64,000 bases of DNA from JBBRVW01 sp038246545 (lineage in GTDB: Bacteria > Actinomycetota > Actinomycetes > JACCUZ01). This document shows, piece after piece, positions 25,088 to 33,513 of this stretch (position 1 is its first letter; every line of letters starts with the position of its first letter). The notes under the pieces are model-generated. The model did no database searches. It had not been told where the DNA came from and was given only the letters and a program-made list of their open reading frames with translations. Made by a program: the position numbers and the translations under genes. The stretch lies in assembly GCA_038246545.1 (NCBI GenBank), contig JBBRVW010000027.1, forward strand, positions 1 through 64,000. The letters are read 5' to 3'.

Positions 25088-25723
25088 TCAGGGGAGTGGG
25101 CGGCCCAGGAAGGCCACCGACGGCCTGGTCGAGCTCGGCATCCGGGGCGTCTGCAGCAGGCCGGTGAACCCGAGCCGGTCGTAGAACCCCAGCGCCCGCG
25201 TGTTGCCCGGCCCCACCCCGACGTGGACGCCGGTCGCACCGTCGGTGGCGAGCAGCGCGAACATCGCGGTCATCACCTCCCGGCCCAGGCCTCGGCCCTG
25301 CAGCCGCGGCAGCAGGTCGACGTGCAGGTGCGCCGGGTGCCGGGCGACGACGGCCTCCGGCGCGACGGGCGGGTGGTGCACGAGGTGAGCGAGCACCTCG
25401 TCGCGCGACCAGTTCCCGCGGTCGCCCGGCGGGTCGTCGTGCCGAGAGCGGAGCGCCGGCCACCAGCGCTGCCGACAGGCCGCCTCGAACCGGCGGGTGT
25501 CCGCGGTCGCGAGGCAGTAGCCGGCCACTGCCCCGCTGTCCTCGACCACGAGGCAGTGCTCCGGCTCGATCGCGAGGAACGGACCGGCCCACAGGTGCCC
25601 CAGCAGGTCCGGGTCCGCGTAGTGGCCCGTGGCGTCCTCACCGCTCAGCCCGGTGCGCAGGCAGATGTCGTAGACGGCGGCGACGTCCTCGGCCCGGAAC
25701 CGCCGGAGGACCGGACCTGTCAC
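25088..25723 (-). CDS. GNAT family N-acetyltransferase
   Basis: 211 residues. The acetyl-CoA site is LPRLQGRGLGREVM (Q/RxxGxG/A), preceded by strand HLHVDLLP and followed by VHVGVGPGNTRALGFYDRLGF, the standard GNAT motif A and B order. The N-terminus LRRFRAEDVAAVYDICLRTG is a typical first strand and helix. Substrate unknown. GTG 25723 overlaps the hutF stop by 4 bases, so it is the third gene of a coupled allC-like/hutF/GNAT operon. Confidence 0.85.
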   Translation of the reverse strand: MTGPVLRRFRAEDVAAVYDICLRTGLSGEDATGHYADPDLLGHLWAGPFLAIEPEHCLVVEDSGAVAGYCLATADTRRFEAACRQRWWPALRSRHDDPPGDRGNWSRDEVLAHLVHHPPVAPEAVVARHPAHLHVDLLPRLQGRGLGREVMTAMFALLATDGATGVHVGVGPGNTRALGFYDRLGFTGLLQTPRMPSSTRPSVAFLGRPLP

Positions 25724-27066
25724 AGGACCGCTGCGACGGCGCGCTCGAGCAGGGCACCGACGTCGCCCAGCAGCTGGTGCTCGCCGCCCGCCACCACACG
25801 ACGGCCGGCCACCAGCACGTCGGTCACGTCGGAGGCCGTCGCCGCGAACACCACCCGCTCCAGCGCGTCGGCCGCGCGGCCGCCGGCTGTTCGAACCGAG
25901 TCGAGCCGCACCGCGACGAGGTCGGCCGAGGCGCCGACATCGAGGACCCCGGCGCCGGGCTGCCCCAGCGACGCGTGGCCGGCGCGGGTGGCCGCGTCGA
26001 CCAGGGCGGCCGCCGACCAGTGGCCCCGGTGCTGCGAGGCCAGCCGCTCGTCGAGCTCGACCGCGCGCGCCTCCTCGAGCAGGTCGACGACGGCGTGGCT
26101 GTCCGAGCCGAGGGTGACCGGGGAGCCGGCCTCGCGCACCCGGCCGGCCGGGCCGAGGCCGTCGGCGAGGTCGCGCTCGGTGGTCGGGCACATGCACACG
26201 GCCGTGCCGCTGCCCCCGAGCAGCTCGACGTCGTCGTCGGTGAGGTGGGTCGCGTGCACCGCGGACGTGCGCGGGCCGAGCACGCCGTGCTCGTGCAGCA
26301 GCCGCGTGGGTGTCACGCCGTACGCCGCGAGGCACTGCTCGTTCTCGCGCTGCTGCTCGGAGACGTGCACGTGCAGCGGCGCCTCGTGCCGGTCGGCCCA
26401 GTCGCGGACAGCGGCGAGCTGGTCGGCCGGCACGGCGCGGACCGAGTGCACGGCCGCGCCGACCACGACGTCGGGTGCCCCGGCGTACGCCGCGCGGAGA
26501 TCCTCGGCGCGGGCCGCCCAGCCGTCGGCGTCACCGTCGCCGAACCGCAGCTGGACGCCGTCGAGCGGCTCCCCGACACCGCCCGCGAGGTAGGCGGTGT
26601 CGAGCAGCGAGATGCGCAGGCCGGCGTCGCGTGCGGCCTGCACCAGCGCGTGGCCCACCGCGTTGGGGTCTGCGTAGCGCGCGCCGCCCGGGGCGTGGTG
26701 CAGGTAGTGGAACTCGCCGACCGCGGTGATGCCTGCGAGGACCATCTCGGCGTACGTCGCGCGTGCCAGGTCGAGGTAGCTGTCGGGGTCGAGCCGGCCG
26801 GCGACGGCATACATGTGCTCGCGCCAGGTCCAGAAGGAGCCCCGGCCGCCGGTGCCGCGCTGGGTGCCGCCGCGCAGGGCGCGGTGGAAGGCGTGCGAGT
26901 GCGCGTTCGCGAGGCCGGGCAGCACCAGGCCGCCGAGGTGCTCGGCACCGGGCGCAGCCTCGCCCTCCCGCACCTCGGCGAGCAGCCCCTCCTCGACGAC
27001 GAGGGTGACGTCGTGGGCCAGGCGCCCGGGCGGCAGCCAGGCCAGGTCCGCGTGATAGGCCGTCAC
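25720..27066 (-). CDS. hutF: Formimidoylglutamate deiminase
   Basis: 448-residue amidohydrolase. Metal and active-site motifs: HSHAFHRALRG (HxH), GEFHYLHHAPGG, LHVHVSEQQREN, SAVHATHLTDDD and LGSDSHAVVDLLEEAR. The FHYLHH and HVSEQ(Q/P)xEN motifs mark HutF within the family. It hydrolyses N-formimidoyl-L-glutamate to N-formyl-L-glutamate and ammonia in histidine breakdown. It starts at GTG, overlapping the upstream M20 peptidase gene by 4 bases. hutH, hutU and hutI are not in the window. Confidence 0.9.
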   Translation of the reverse strand: MTAYHADLAWLPPGRLAHDVTLVVEEGLLAEVREGEAAPGAEHLGGLVLPGLANAHSHAFHRALRGGTQRGTGGRGSFWTWREHMYAVAGRLDPDSYLDLARATYAEMVLAGITAVGEFHYLHHAPGGARYADPNAVGHALVQAARDAGLRISLLDTAYLAGGVGEPLDGVQLRFGDGDADGWAARAEDLRAAYAGAPDVVVGAAVHSVRAVPADQLAAVRDWADRHEAPLHVHVSEQQRENEQCLAAYGVTPTRLLHEHGVLGPRTSAVHATHLTDDDVELLGGSGTAVCMCPTTERDLADGLGPAGRVREAGSPVTLGSDSHAVVDLLEEARAVELDERLASQHRGHWSAAALVDAATRAGHASLGQPGAGVLDVGASADLVAVRLDSVRTAGGRAADALERVVFAATASDVTDVLVAGRRVVAGGEHQLLGDVGALLERAVAAVL

Positions 27067-28235
27067 GACGGCCTGCTGGTGAGGTCGGCGAGGACGGTGG
27101 CGAGCGCCTCGACCCCCGCAGCGCAGTCGTCGTCCTCGGCGTGCTCGGCGGGGGAGTGGCTGACGCCGGTCGGGTTCCGGACGAACAGCATCGCCGCCTC
27201 GACCCCGGCGTCGGCGAGGATGCCGGCGTCGTGGCCGGCGGCGGTGGGCAGCACCGGTACGCCGCCGAGCCGTGCCGCCAGCCGGTCGCGCAGCACGGGG
27301 TCGAAGGTGACCTCCGGCGTCCAGGACTCCTCGACCGCGTTCGTGCCGGCCGCGCCGGCCACCTCGGCGACGACGGCGCGCACCTCGGTCTCGGCTCGCC
27401 CGCGGGCGTCCAGCCAGGCGCGTACCGACGACGGGATCGCGTTGGTGCCGTTGGGGTGCACGGAGACCCGGCCGACCGTCGCGACCGCGCCGTGCTCGGT
27501 GGCCGCCTCGCGCGCTGCCAGCACCGCGGCCGCGAGCCGCAGCATCGGGTCGTCGCGGTCCTCGAGCCGGGTGGTGCCGGCGTGGTTGGCCACCCCGTCG
27601 AGGTCCAGCCGCCAGCGGCCGTGCGGCCGGATGCTGCTCGCAACCCCCACCGGCGCACCGACGTCGACGAGCGCCCGGCCCTGCTCGACGTGCAGCTCGA
27701 CGAGGGTGCCGACCCGGCGCAGGGTCTCGTCGTCGCGGCCGAGGCGAGTGGGGTCCTGGCCGGCCGCGCTCATCGCGTCGGCGAGCGTCGTGCCCTCGCC
27801 GTCGGTGAGCGACCGGGCCCGGTCGGGGTCCAGGGAACCGGTCAGCAGGCGCGAGCCCGCGCACGCGATGCCGAACCGCGCCCCCTCCTCGTCGGTGAAA
27901 CTCACGACACCCAGCGGCCGGTCGGGCCGGTGCTCGCGCCCGCGCAGCAGGTCGACGGCGGCAAAGCCGGCGACCACGCCGAGCGGCCCGTCGTACGCGC
28001 CACCGTCGGGCACCGAGTCGAGGTGGCTGCCGGTGACCACTCCCGGTCCGTCGGCGTCCGGGTCGCCCCACCACGCCCACTGGTTGCCGTTGCGGTCGAC
28101 GGTGAGATCGAGCCCGCGGCGCGTGGCTTCGGCGGCGAACCACTCGCGGCAGGTGCGGTCCGCGGGCGTCCAGGCGTGCCGCCGGTAACCGCCGGTGGCC
28201 CGGTCCCGCCCGATCGGCAGCAGGTCGGACCACAT
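27063..28235 (-). CDS. M20 family allantoate amidohydrolase / N-carbamoyl-L-amino-acid hydrolase type
   Basis: 390 residues. Binuclear metal motifs: TGSHLDSVPDGGAYDGPLGV, TDEEGARFG, LVELHVEQGRAL and TAAGHDAGILADAG. NHAGTTR and NAIPSSV are the dimerisation-domain residues that bind substrate carboxylates. By sequence it belongs to the AllC/HyuC group. It sits directly in front of hutF rather than in the purine operon. It may therefore act on N-formylglutamate or another N-acyl amino acid instead of allantoate; the purine operon has its own allantoicase. ATG 28235 is chosen; GTG codons at 28256, 28259 and 28268 are alternatives. Confidence 0.8.
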   Translation of the reverse strand: MWSDLLPIGRDRATGGYRRHAWTPADRTCREWFAAEATRRGLDLTVDRNGNQWAWWGDPDADGPGVVTGSHLDSVPDGGAYDGPLGVVAGFAAVDLLRGREHRPDRPLGVVSFTDEEGARFGIACAGSRLLTGSLDPDRARSLTDGEGTTLADAMSAAGQDPTRLGRDDETLRRVGTLVELHVEQGRALVDVGAPVGVASSIRPHGRWRLDLDGVANHAGTTRLEDRDDPMLRLAAAVLAAREAATEHGAVATVGRVSVHPNGTNAIPSSVRAWLDARGRAETEVRAVVAEVAGAAGTNAVEESWTPEVTFDPVLRDRLAARLGGVPVLPTAAGHDAGILADAGVEAAMLFVRNPTGVSHSPAEHAEDDDCAAGVEALATVLADLTSRPS

Positions 28236-28377
28236 CCCGGCCCATCCACCGCCCACCACGCGGGCCACCTTAGGGGTGCTGCGGGCGAGACGGGCCGGCA
28301 CGCGTGCGGACCCAGGTGGCAGGATGCTGCGACCCGGGACCTGCCAGCTCGCAGGCCACCGACGACCGAGGAGAACA

Positions 28378-28956
28378 ATGCGTCTGCTGCTCATCGGTGC
28401 GCCCGGTGCGGGCAAGGGCACCCAGGCGGAGAGGCTCGCCGAGCACTTCGGCGTGACGCACATCTCCAGCGGCGACCTGCTGCGCCAGCACGTCACCGAC
28501 CACACGACCTTCGGCGCGAAGGTGAAGGAGTACGTCTCCGCCGGCGACCTCGTCCCCGATGCCCTCGTGCTCGACATGCTCCGCAAGCCCATCGTCGAGT
28601 CCAGTGCGCAGGGCGGCTACGTCCTCGACGGCTTCCCGCGCACGGTCGACCAGGCCGAGATCGCCTACGAGACGGCGCGAGAGCTCGGCGTGGCCGTGCA
28701 GGTCGCCTGCTACCTCGCGGTGCCGCGCGACGAGCTGGTGCGTCGGCTGCTCGCCCGCGGCCGCGGGGCCGACGACACCCAGGCCGTCATCGAGCACCGG
28801 CTCGAGGTCTACGAGGCCAAGACCCGGCCGATGATCGAGTACTACTTCGACCGCGAGATCCTCGTCACGGTCGACGGGTCGCTCCCGCCGGACGACGTGA
28901 CGGCTGCCCTCGTGCAGCAGCTGGAGCACTACAGGGAGCTGCTCGCCGGCGACTGA
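28378..28956 (+). CDS. adk: Adenylate kinase, short LID-less form
   Basis: 192 residues. P-loop GAPGAGKGTQA, NMP-binding region ISSGDLLRQ and YVSAGDLVPD, then GGYVLDGFPRTVDQAE, and Arg-containing GRGADDTQAVIEHRLEVYEAKTRPMIEYY. The LID is a short loop, as in mycobacterial Adk, instead of the long LID of E. coli. It makes two ADP from ATP and AMP. A strong GAGGAGA ribosome site precedes ATG 28378. No secY or map gene is adjacent, so this is not in the usual ribosomal-protein setting; it may be a second copy. Confidence 0.93.
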   Translation: MRLLLIGAPGAGKGTQAERLAEHFGVTHISSGDLLRQHVTDHTTFGAKVKEYVSAGDLVPDALVLDMLRKPIVESSAQGGYVLDGFPRTVDQAEIAYETARELGVAVQVACYLAVPRDELVRRLLARGRGADDTQAVIEHRLEVYEAKTRPMIEYYFDREILVTVDGSLPPDDVTAALVQQLEHYRELLAGD

Positions 28957-28969
28957 CACGCGCGGGCGG

Positions 28970-29386
28970 TCAGTCCACCGGGACGTCGGCGCGCAGCAGC
29001 GCGGCGAGCACCGCGAGGCCGTACGCCTCGGCCGGGGTGTCCCCCGTGGTGCTGCTCGGGCCGGCCGGACCGTCGACCACGGCTGCCCAGCCGGCGCCGT
29101 CGCGCTCCAGGCTCCGGAACCCGTCGCCGAGCAGGTCCCGCAGCTGGTGCTCGGCGGGCAGCCAGAGCGCGTCGTCCTGGTCGACGGAGTCCAGCGCCCA
29201 CTCGGTGGTGCCGTTGAAGCCGATGACCGGGCCGCCCGGGTAGTGGTGCAGCTCGACCGTCATGTCCGACAGGACGAACACCTGGTCGTCCATCCCACGG
29301 TCGGGCACCACGAACCGGTCGCCGTGCGCCGGCTCCCAGCGCAGCCCGGCGTCGCGCAGGGACCGGGCCAGCGTCACGGAGATCAC
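28970..29386 (-). CDS. Conserved actinobacterial hypothetical protein, 138 aa
   Basis: Soluble protein with conserved-looking blocks RSLRDAGLRWEPAHGDRFVV, MDDQVFVLSDMTVELH and IGFNGTTEWALDSVDQDDALWLPAEHQLRDLL. I recall similar small proteins in Actinobacteria, sometimes labelled pilus assembly CpaE, but no ATPase motif is present, so that label looks unsafe. GTG 29386 sits 6 bases after the minus-strand hexamer TACCGT, suggesting a leaderless message. It is divergent from the DUF72 gene. Confidence 0.7.
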   Translation of the reverse strand: MISVTLARSLRDAGLRWEPAHGDRFVVPDRGMDDQVFVLSDMTVELHHYPGGPVIGFNGTTEWALDSVDQDDALWLPAEHQLRDLLGDGFRSLERDGAGWAAVVDGPAGPSSTTGDTPAEAYGLAVLAALLRADVPVD

Positions 29387-29392
29387 CCGTCG

Positions 29393-29398
29393 ACGGTA
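29393..29398 (-). promoter_or_regulatory. -10 element, candidate leaderless promoter
   Basis: TACCGT on the minus strand ends 6 bases before GTG 29386. With the TAGGGT at 29432-29437 on the plus strand it forms a compact divergent promoter region. Confidence 0.35.
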
Positions 29399-29431
29399 GC
29401 CCGGCGCGCCGCTCGTCGCCGAAGCCCGTCC

Positions 29432-29437
29432 TAGGGT
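29432..29437 (+). promoter_or_regulatory. -10 element, candidate leaderless promoter of the DUF72 gene
   Basis: TAGGGT ends 7 bases before GTG 29445, the same spacing as at 5631, 19828 and 62192. This supports 29445 rather than 29436 as the start. Confidence 0.4.
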
Positions 29438-29444
29438 GAGCAGG

Positions 29445-30305
29445 GTGGCGGCACGCAGGCGGACCGTGCCGGGGGAGGTACGGGTCGGCATCTCCGGCTG
29501 GACCTACGCGCCCTGGCGCGGCGTGTTCTACCCGCCCGGCCTGCCGCACCGGCTGGAGCTCGAGCACGCGTCGGGCGTGCTGCGCACCATCGAGATCAAC
29601 GGTTCGTTCTACGCGTTGCAGAAACCGGAGTCGTACCGCGCCTGGCACGACCGCACGCCGGTCGACTTCCTGTTCGCCGTGAAGGCACCGCGCTTCGTCA
29701 CCCACATGAAGAAGCTGCGCGACGTCGACGTGCCCCTGGCGAACTTCTTCGCGTCCGGGGTGCTGGCCCTGGGTGCCAAGCTGGGTCCGTTCCTCTGGCA
29801 GCTGCCGCCGAACCTGGGCTACGACGCCGGTCGGCTGGCCGACTTCTTCGCGCTGCTCCCGCGCACCACCACGCAGGCGGCCGCCCTCGCCGCCGGGCAC
29901 GACGAGCGGATGGACGACCGGGCCCTCACCGTGACCGATGCCGACCGGCCGCTCCGACACGCCCTCGAGGTCCGGCAAAGGGCGTATGAGGTCCCGGGAT
30001 TCCTCGACCTGCTGCGGGAGCACCGGATCACGATCGTGACCGCCGACACCGCGGGGAAGTGGCCGATGCTGCTCGAGCCGACCACCGACGACCTGGCCTA
30101 CGTCCGGCTGCACGGTGCCGAGGAGCTCTACGCCAGCGGGTACGACGACGCCGCGCTCGACCTCTGGGCCGCGCGGGTCGGGGGGTGGCGCGACCAGGGC
30201 CGCGACGTGCACGTGTACGTCGACAACGACGTGAAGGTGCATGCGCCCTTCGACGCCCGGCGGCTGGCCGCCCGCCTCGGCGTCGCCGCCGACCCCACCC
30301 GCTGA
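29445..30305 (+). CDS. DUF72 domain protein
   Basis: 286 residues, a TIM-barrel-like protein of the DUF72 (YecE) family. Signatures: VRVGISGWTYAPWRGVFYPPGL, EINGSFYALQKPESYRAWHDRTP, FLFAVKAPRFVTHMKKLRD, GPFLWQLPPNL, LEVRQRAYEVPGF and DDLAYVRLHG. Function is not established; the barrel and conserved acidic residues suggest a hydrolase or nucleic-acid-related role. The start is chosen from the promoter spacing; GTG 29436 is the alternative. Confidence 0.88.
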   Translation: MAARRRTVPGEVRVGISGWTYAPWRGVFYPPGLPHRLELEHASGVLRTIEINGSFYALQKPESYRAWHDRTPVDFLFAVKAPRFVTHMKKLRDVDVPLANFFASGVLALGAKLGPFLWQLPPNLGYDAGRLADFFALLPRTTTQAAALAAGHDERMDDRALTVTDADRPLRHALEVRQRAYEVPGFLDLLREHRITIVTADTAGKWPMLLEPTTDDLAYVRLHGAEELYASGYDDAALDLWAARVGGWRDQGRDVHVYVDNDVKVHAPFDARRLAARLGVAADPTR

Positions 30306-30409
30306 CGGCCGACCGTCCCGTCAGGGCGAGCTGCCCGGAGGCTGGGTCGACGGGGTCACCCGGGACGCCGGGCTGCCCGAGGGAACCCGGTGGCGATCGG
30401 TGGGAATGT

Positions 30410-30461
30410 TTGTATGCCGCATCCAGTTAGATGCCCCATGCAAGCAGTTGCGCGACGCAAC
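30410..30461 (+). promoter_or_regulatory. Promoter and operator candidates of the marR-MFS operon
   Basis: TTGTATG (30410-30416) and CATGCAA (30437-30443) are near-perfect inverted copies (TTGTATG versus TTGCATG). They flank a -10-like TTAGAT (30427-30432). A second, perfect inverted repeat GTTGCG-CGA-CGCAAC lies at 30447-30461. MarR proteins usually bind such palindromes over their own promoter. The rest of the 210-base gap 30306-30517 holds nothing else I recognise. Confidence 0.45.
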
Positions 30462-30517
30462 CGCCAGGACGTACCAGCCGTCCCGGGCCCGGCCCACGAG
30501 ATCCCGAGGAGAACGCC

Positions 30518-31048
30518 ATGACGGTCGACCACGGCACCGTGGCTGCCCTCAGCGAGCAGGTCCTGCGCCTGCACCGCGCCTTCAACACCATGCGCCAGCA
30601 GCTGACATCGGGCTCCGCCACCAGCGGCGACGGCGTCGAGTGGGCGGCGTACGGCCTGTTGTTCCAGCTGGTCGGCGGCGGTCCGCGTCGCAGCTCGGTC
30701 CTGGCCGAGGCCGCCTGCGTCGACCCCTCGACGGTCAGCCGCCAGGTCGCCCAGCTGGTCAAGGCCGGTCTGGTCGAGCGGCAGTCCGACCCCGAGGACG
30801 GCCGCGCCAGCCTCCTGGTCGCGACCGAGCGCGGCCGGGCCGCCTACGCCGCCAAGCAGGAGCACCGCGAGCGTCTGTTCGCCCACCTGCTGGAGAGCTG
30901 GTCGGAGGCCGACGCCGTCGCCCTGACCGAGCTCCTCAGCCGCTTCAACGACAGCTTCGTCGAGCAGCGCGCCACCCTCCACGAGGCGGCCGCCAAGGAC
31001 TCGACGTCAGTCACCGCCCCGCCCCGCACCGAGGAGTACGCATCATGA
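30518..31048 (+). CDS. MarR family transcriptional regulator
   Basis: 176 residues. The winged-helix core is intact: AAYGLLFQLVGGGPRRSSVLAEAACVDPSTVSRQVAQLVKAGLVERQSDPEDGRASLLVATERG, where DPSTVSRQV is the recognition helix and DPEDGRAS the wing. GAGGAGA precedes ATG 30518. Its stop overlaps the start of the drug exporter by 4 bases, the classic arrangement of a MarR repressor controlling an efflux pump whose substrate is the inducer. Confidence 0.92.
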   Translation: MTVDHGTVAALSEQVLRLHRAFNTMRQQLTSGSATSGDGVEWAAYGLLFQLVGGGPRRSSVLAEAACVDPSTVSRQVAQLVKAGLVERQSDPEDGRASLLVATERGRAAYAAKQEHRERLFAHLLESWSEADAVALTELLSRFNDSFVEQRATLHEAAAKDSTSVTAPPRTEEYAS

Positions 31049-32883
31049 GCAGCAGTACCGCGCCGGCGCCGGCCGCGCACGGGTCCGGCGAGCTGAGCCA
31101 CCGCCAGATCCTCACGATCCTGTCCGGGCTGATGGCGGGCATGTTCCTCGCCGCGCTCGACCAGACGATCGTCGCCACCTCGATCCGCACGATCGCTGAC
31201 GACCTCCAGGGGCTGTCGGTGCAGGCATGGGTGACGACGGCCTACCTGGTCACCGCGACGATCAGCACGCCGCTGTACGGCAAGCTCTCCGACCTCTACG
31301 GCCGGCGCCCGTTCTTCCTCGCCGCGATCTCGATCTTCGTGCTCGGGTCGGCGCTGAGCGGTTTCGCGACCTCGATGGGGCAGCTGGCGGCGTTCCGCGC
31401 CTTCCAGGGCCTCGGTGCCGGCGGCCTGTTCTCGCTGGCGCTCACGATCATCGGCGACATCGTGCCGCCGCGGGAGCGCGCCAAGTACCAGGGCTACTTC
31501 CTCGCGGTGTTCGGTACCTCGAGCGTCCTCGGTCCGGTCGTGGGCGGCTTCCTCGCCGGTCAGGACACCCTGCTGGGCGTCACTGGCTGGCGTTGGGTGT
31601 TCCTCGTCAACGTGCCGATCGGTGCCGCCGCGCTGCTGCTGGTCATGCGCAGCCTGCACCTCCCGCACACCCGCCGCGAGCACCGCATCGACTGGCCGGG
31701 CGCCCTCCTGCTCATCGTGGGCCTGGTGCCGCTGCTGGTCATCGCCGAGCAGGGTCGCGAGTGGGGCTGGGGCTCCGGCCGGGCCCTCGTCGCGTACGTC
31801 GTCGGCGCGATCGGCATCGTGGGCTTCATCTGGGACCAGGGTCGGTACGGCGACGACGCCCTGATCCCGCTGCGGCTCTTCCGCGGCAGGACCTTCGGCA
31901 TCGGCTCGCTGATGAACTTCATCCTCGGCATGGGGATGTTCGGCGGTCTCGCCGCGCTGCCGCTGTACCTCCAGATCGTCAAGGGTGTCTCGCCGACCGG
32001 GGCCGGCCTGCTCCTGCTGCCGCTGACCATGGGCATCATGGGCGCGTCGATCTTCTCCGGTCAGATCATCAGCCGGACCGAGCGGTACAAGAAGTTCCCC
32101 ATCATCGGCTCCGGCCTGCTGGTGCTGGCGATGCTCGGCCTCTCGCAGGTCGGCACCGGCACCGGCATCGGTTGGACGATGGCGCTCGCCTTCGTCTTCG
32201 GGGTCGGTCTCGGCTTCAACATGCAGCCCCTGGTCCTCGCCGTGCAGAACGCCGTGCCGCCGCAGGACATGGGCGTCGCGACGTCCTCGGCGACCTTCTT
32301 CCGGCAGATGGGCGGCACCCTGGGCACGGCGGTGTTCCTGTCCGTCCTGTTCTCGAGCGTCGGAGGCAAGATCGCGTCGGCGTTCTCGACCGAGGCGGCG
32401 ACGCCGGCCTTCCAGGCCGCGCTGCGCGACCCGCAGGTGCTCGCCGACCCGGCCAACCGCAAGGTGGCCGAGGCGATCACCAGCGGTGGTGGCCTGCCGA
32501 AGGGTGCCCTCGACGACACGTCGTTCCTGTCCAAGCTGGACGCCCGGCTGGCCAAGCCGTTCCTCGACGGGTTCTCCTCCGCCATCGACCTGGTGTTCCT
32601 GTCGGCCTCGGGCGTGCTGCTCGTGGCGTTCGTGGTGGTCTTCTTCCTCCCGGAGGAGAAGCTGCGCACGATGTCCGGCATCCAAGCCCGGCAGCAGCAG
32701 GCGGCCGCGGATGCCGCCGCGGCCGGCGAGCTGGACCCGGTGGGGCACAGCTCCGGCGCGGCCGCCGCGGTCTCCGCGCCGTCCAGCCAGATGGTCGACG
32801 GTGCGCTGGTCGAGGAGGCCGCCCTGGAAGAGCACGGGCTGCCTCGACCGGCCGAGCCCGAGGAGCACGGGGTGCGGCGCTAG
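31045..32883 (+). CDS. DHA2-family MFS multidrug exporter (EmrB/QacA type)
   Basis: 612 residues with about 14 membrane helices. Family motifs: LAALDQTIVATSIRTIADDL (motif D1), AYLVTATISTPLYGKLSDLYGRRPFF (motif A), AFRAFQGLGAGGLFSLALTIIGDIVPPRERAKYQG (motif B) and SSVLGPVVGGFL (motif C, antiporter signature). The conserved LDQTIV Asp is present. The last 80 residues form an Ala/Glu-rich cytoplasmic tail. It is probably a proton-driven drug exporter controlled by the coupled MarR protein. A strong hairpin follows the stop. Confidence 0.92.
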   Translation: MSSSTAPAPAAHGSGELSHRQILTILSGLMAGMFLAALDQTIVATSIRTIADDLQGLSVQAWVTTAYLVTATISTPLYGKLSDLYGRRPFFLAAISIFVLGSALSGFATSMGQLAAFRAFQGLGAGGLFSLALTIIGDIVPPRERAKYQGYFLAVFGTSSVLGPVVGGFLAGQDTLLGVTGWRWVFLVNVPIGAAALLLVMRSLHLPHTRREHRIDWPGALLLIVGLVPLLVIAEQGREWGWGSGRALVAYVVGAIGIVGFIWDQGRYGDDALIPLRLFRGRTFGIGSLMNFILGMGMFGGLAALPLYLQIVKGVSPTGAGLLLLPLTMGIMGASIFSGQIISRTERYKKFPIIGSGLLVLAMLGLSQVGTGTGIGWTMALAFVFGVGLGFNMQPLVLAVQNAVPPQDMGVATSSATFFRQMGGTLGTAVFLSVLFSSVGGKIASAFSTEAATPAFQAALRDPQVLADPANRKVAEAITSGGGLPKGALDDTSFLSKLDARLAKPFLDGFSSAIDLVFLSASGVLLVAFVVVFFLPEEKLRTMSGIQARQQQAAADAAAAGELDPVGHSSGAAAAVSAPSSQMVDGALVEEAALEEHGLPRPAEPEEHGVRR

Positions 32884-32897
32884 CGACCGGCAGCGTA

Positions 32898-32934
32898 CGG
32901 CGGGGAGGTGCCCGGACCCGGTGCCTCCCCGCCG
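32898..32934. terminator. Strong hairpin between convergent genes
   Basis: CGGCGGGGAGG (32898-32908) and CCTCCCCGCCG (32924-32934) form a perfect 11-base stem with a 15-base loop. It lies just past the MFS exporter and 60 bases from the end of the leftward HATPase gene, as a bidirectional terminator would. Confidence 0.6.
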
Positions 32935-32995
32935 CACGTCCGGGGCGGACCTCGCCGGGAGGAGAAGCCCGAGGCCAGTCGGCGTCAGCCGCTGG

Positions 32996-33373
32996 TCAGC
33001 GGATGACGAACCAGACGTACTTGCCGTCGCCGGCCGGGTCGACGCCCCAGTCCTCGGACAGTGCGGCGACGAGGGCCAGCCCGCGGCCGCTCTCGTCGGT
33101 CCGGGCGGCGTCGCGTGGCGTCGGTCGCTCGAGGGCGCCGTCGCGTACCTGCACCTGCAGCCGCTCGCCGTCGCACTCGACGGCCACCACCAGCGGCGGT
33201 CCGCCGTGCAGGACGGCGTTCGTGACCAGCTCACTGGTCAGGAGCACGGCATCGTCCACGAGCGAGCTGTGGTGCTCGGCGCAGGTCGCGGTGCGCAGGA
33301 ACTCACGGGCCAGACCAGGGGACTCGTGCGACACCTGCAGCTCGCGCTCGGCGCGCGGCGTGGCCTGGCACAT
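32996..33373 (-). CDS. Small ATP-binding protein (RsbW-like, HATPase_c_2)
   Basis: 125 residues, a lone HATPase domain. N-box-like motif LLTSELVTNAVLHGGPP, then VRDGALERPTPRDAARTDESGRGLALVAALSEDWGV with the G2-type box SGRGLALV. Such Streptomyces-type proteins act as anti-sigma factor kinases. No partner sigma or anti-anti-sigma gene is adjacent. GGGAGGA precedes ATG 33373. Confidence 0.85.
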   Translation of the reverse strand: MCQATPRAERELQVSHESPGLAREFLRTATCAEHHSSLVDDAVLLTSELVTNAVLHGGPPLVVAVECDGERLQVQVRDGALERPTPRDAARTDESGRGLALVAALSEDWGVDPAGDGKYVWFVIR

Positions 33374-33513
33374 GGTGGTCCTCCCGGTGGCGCGGCTCCG
33401 GTGCGCGCGGCGGTCGCGGCGTCACGCGGTGTGTCCTGCCCGGACCGTCGCTGGCGCACACCTGCCCGTCCGCCTCGATGCGGGAAGCGGCCGGCGGCGC
33501 GTCCCCGGCCCGG

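Noticed and set aside
28378..28956. Short adenylate kinase as a novel truncated form
   Set aside because: LID-less Adk of about this length is normal in mycobacteria and other Actinobacteria; all catalytic motifs are present.
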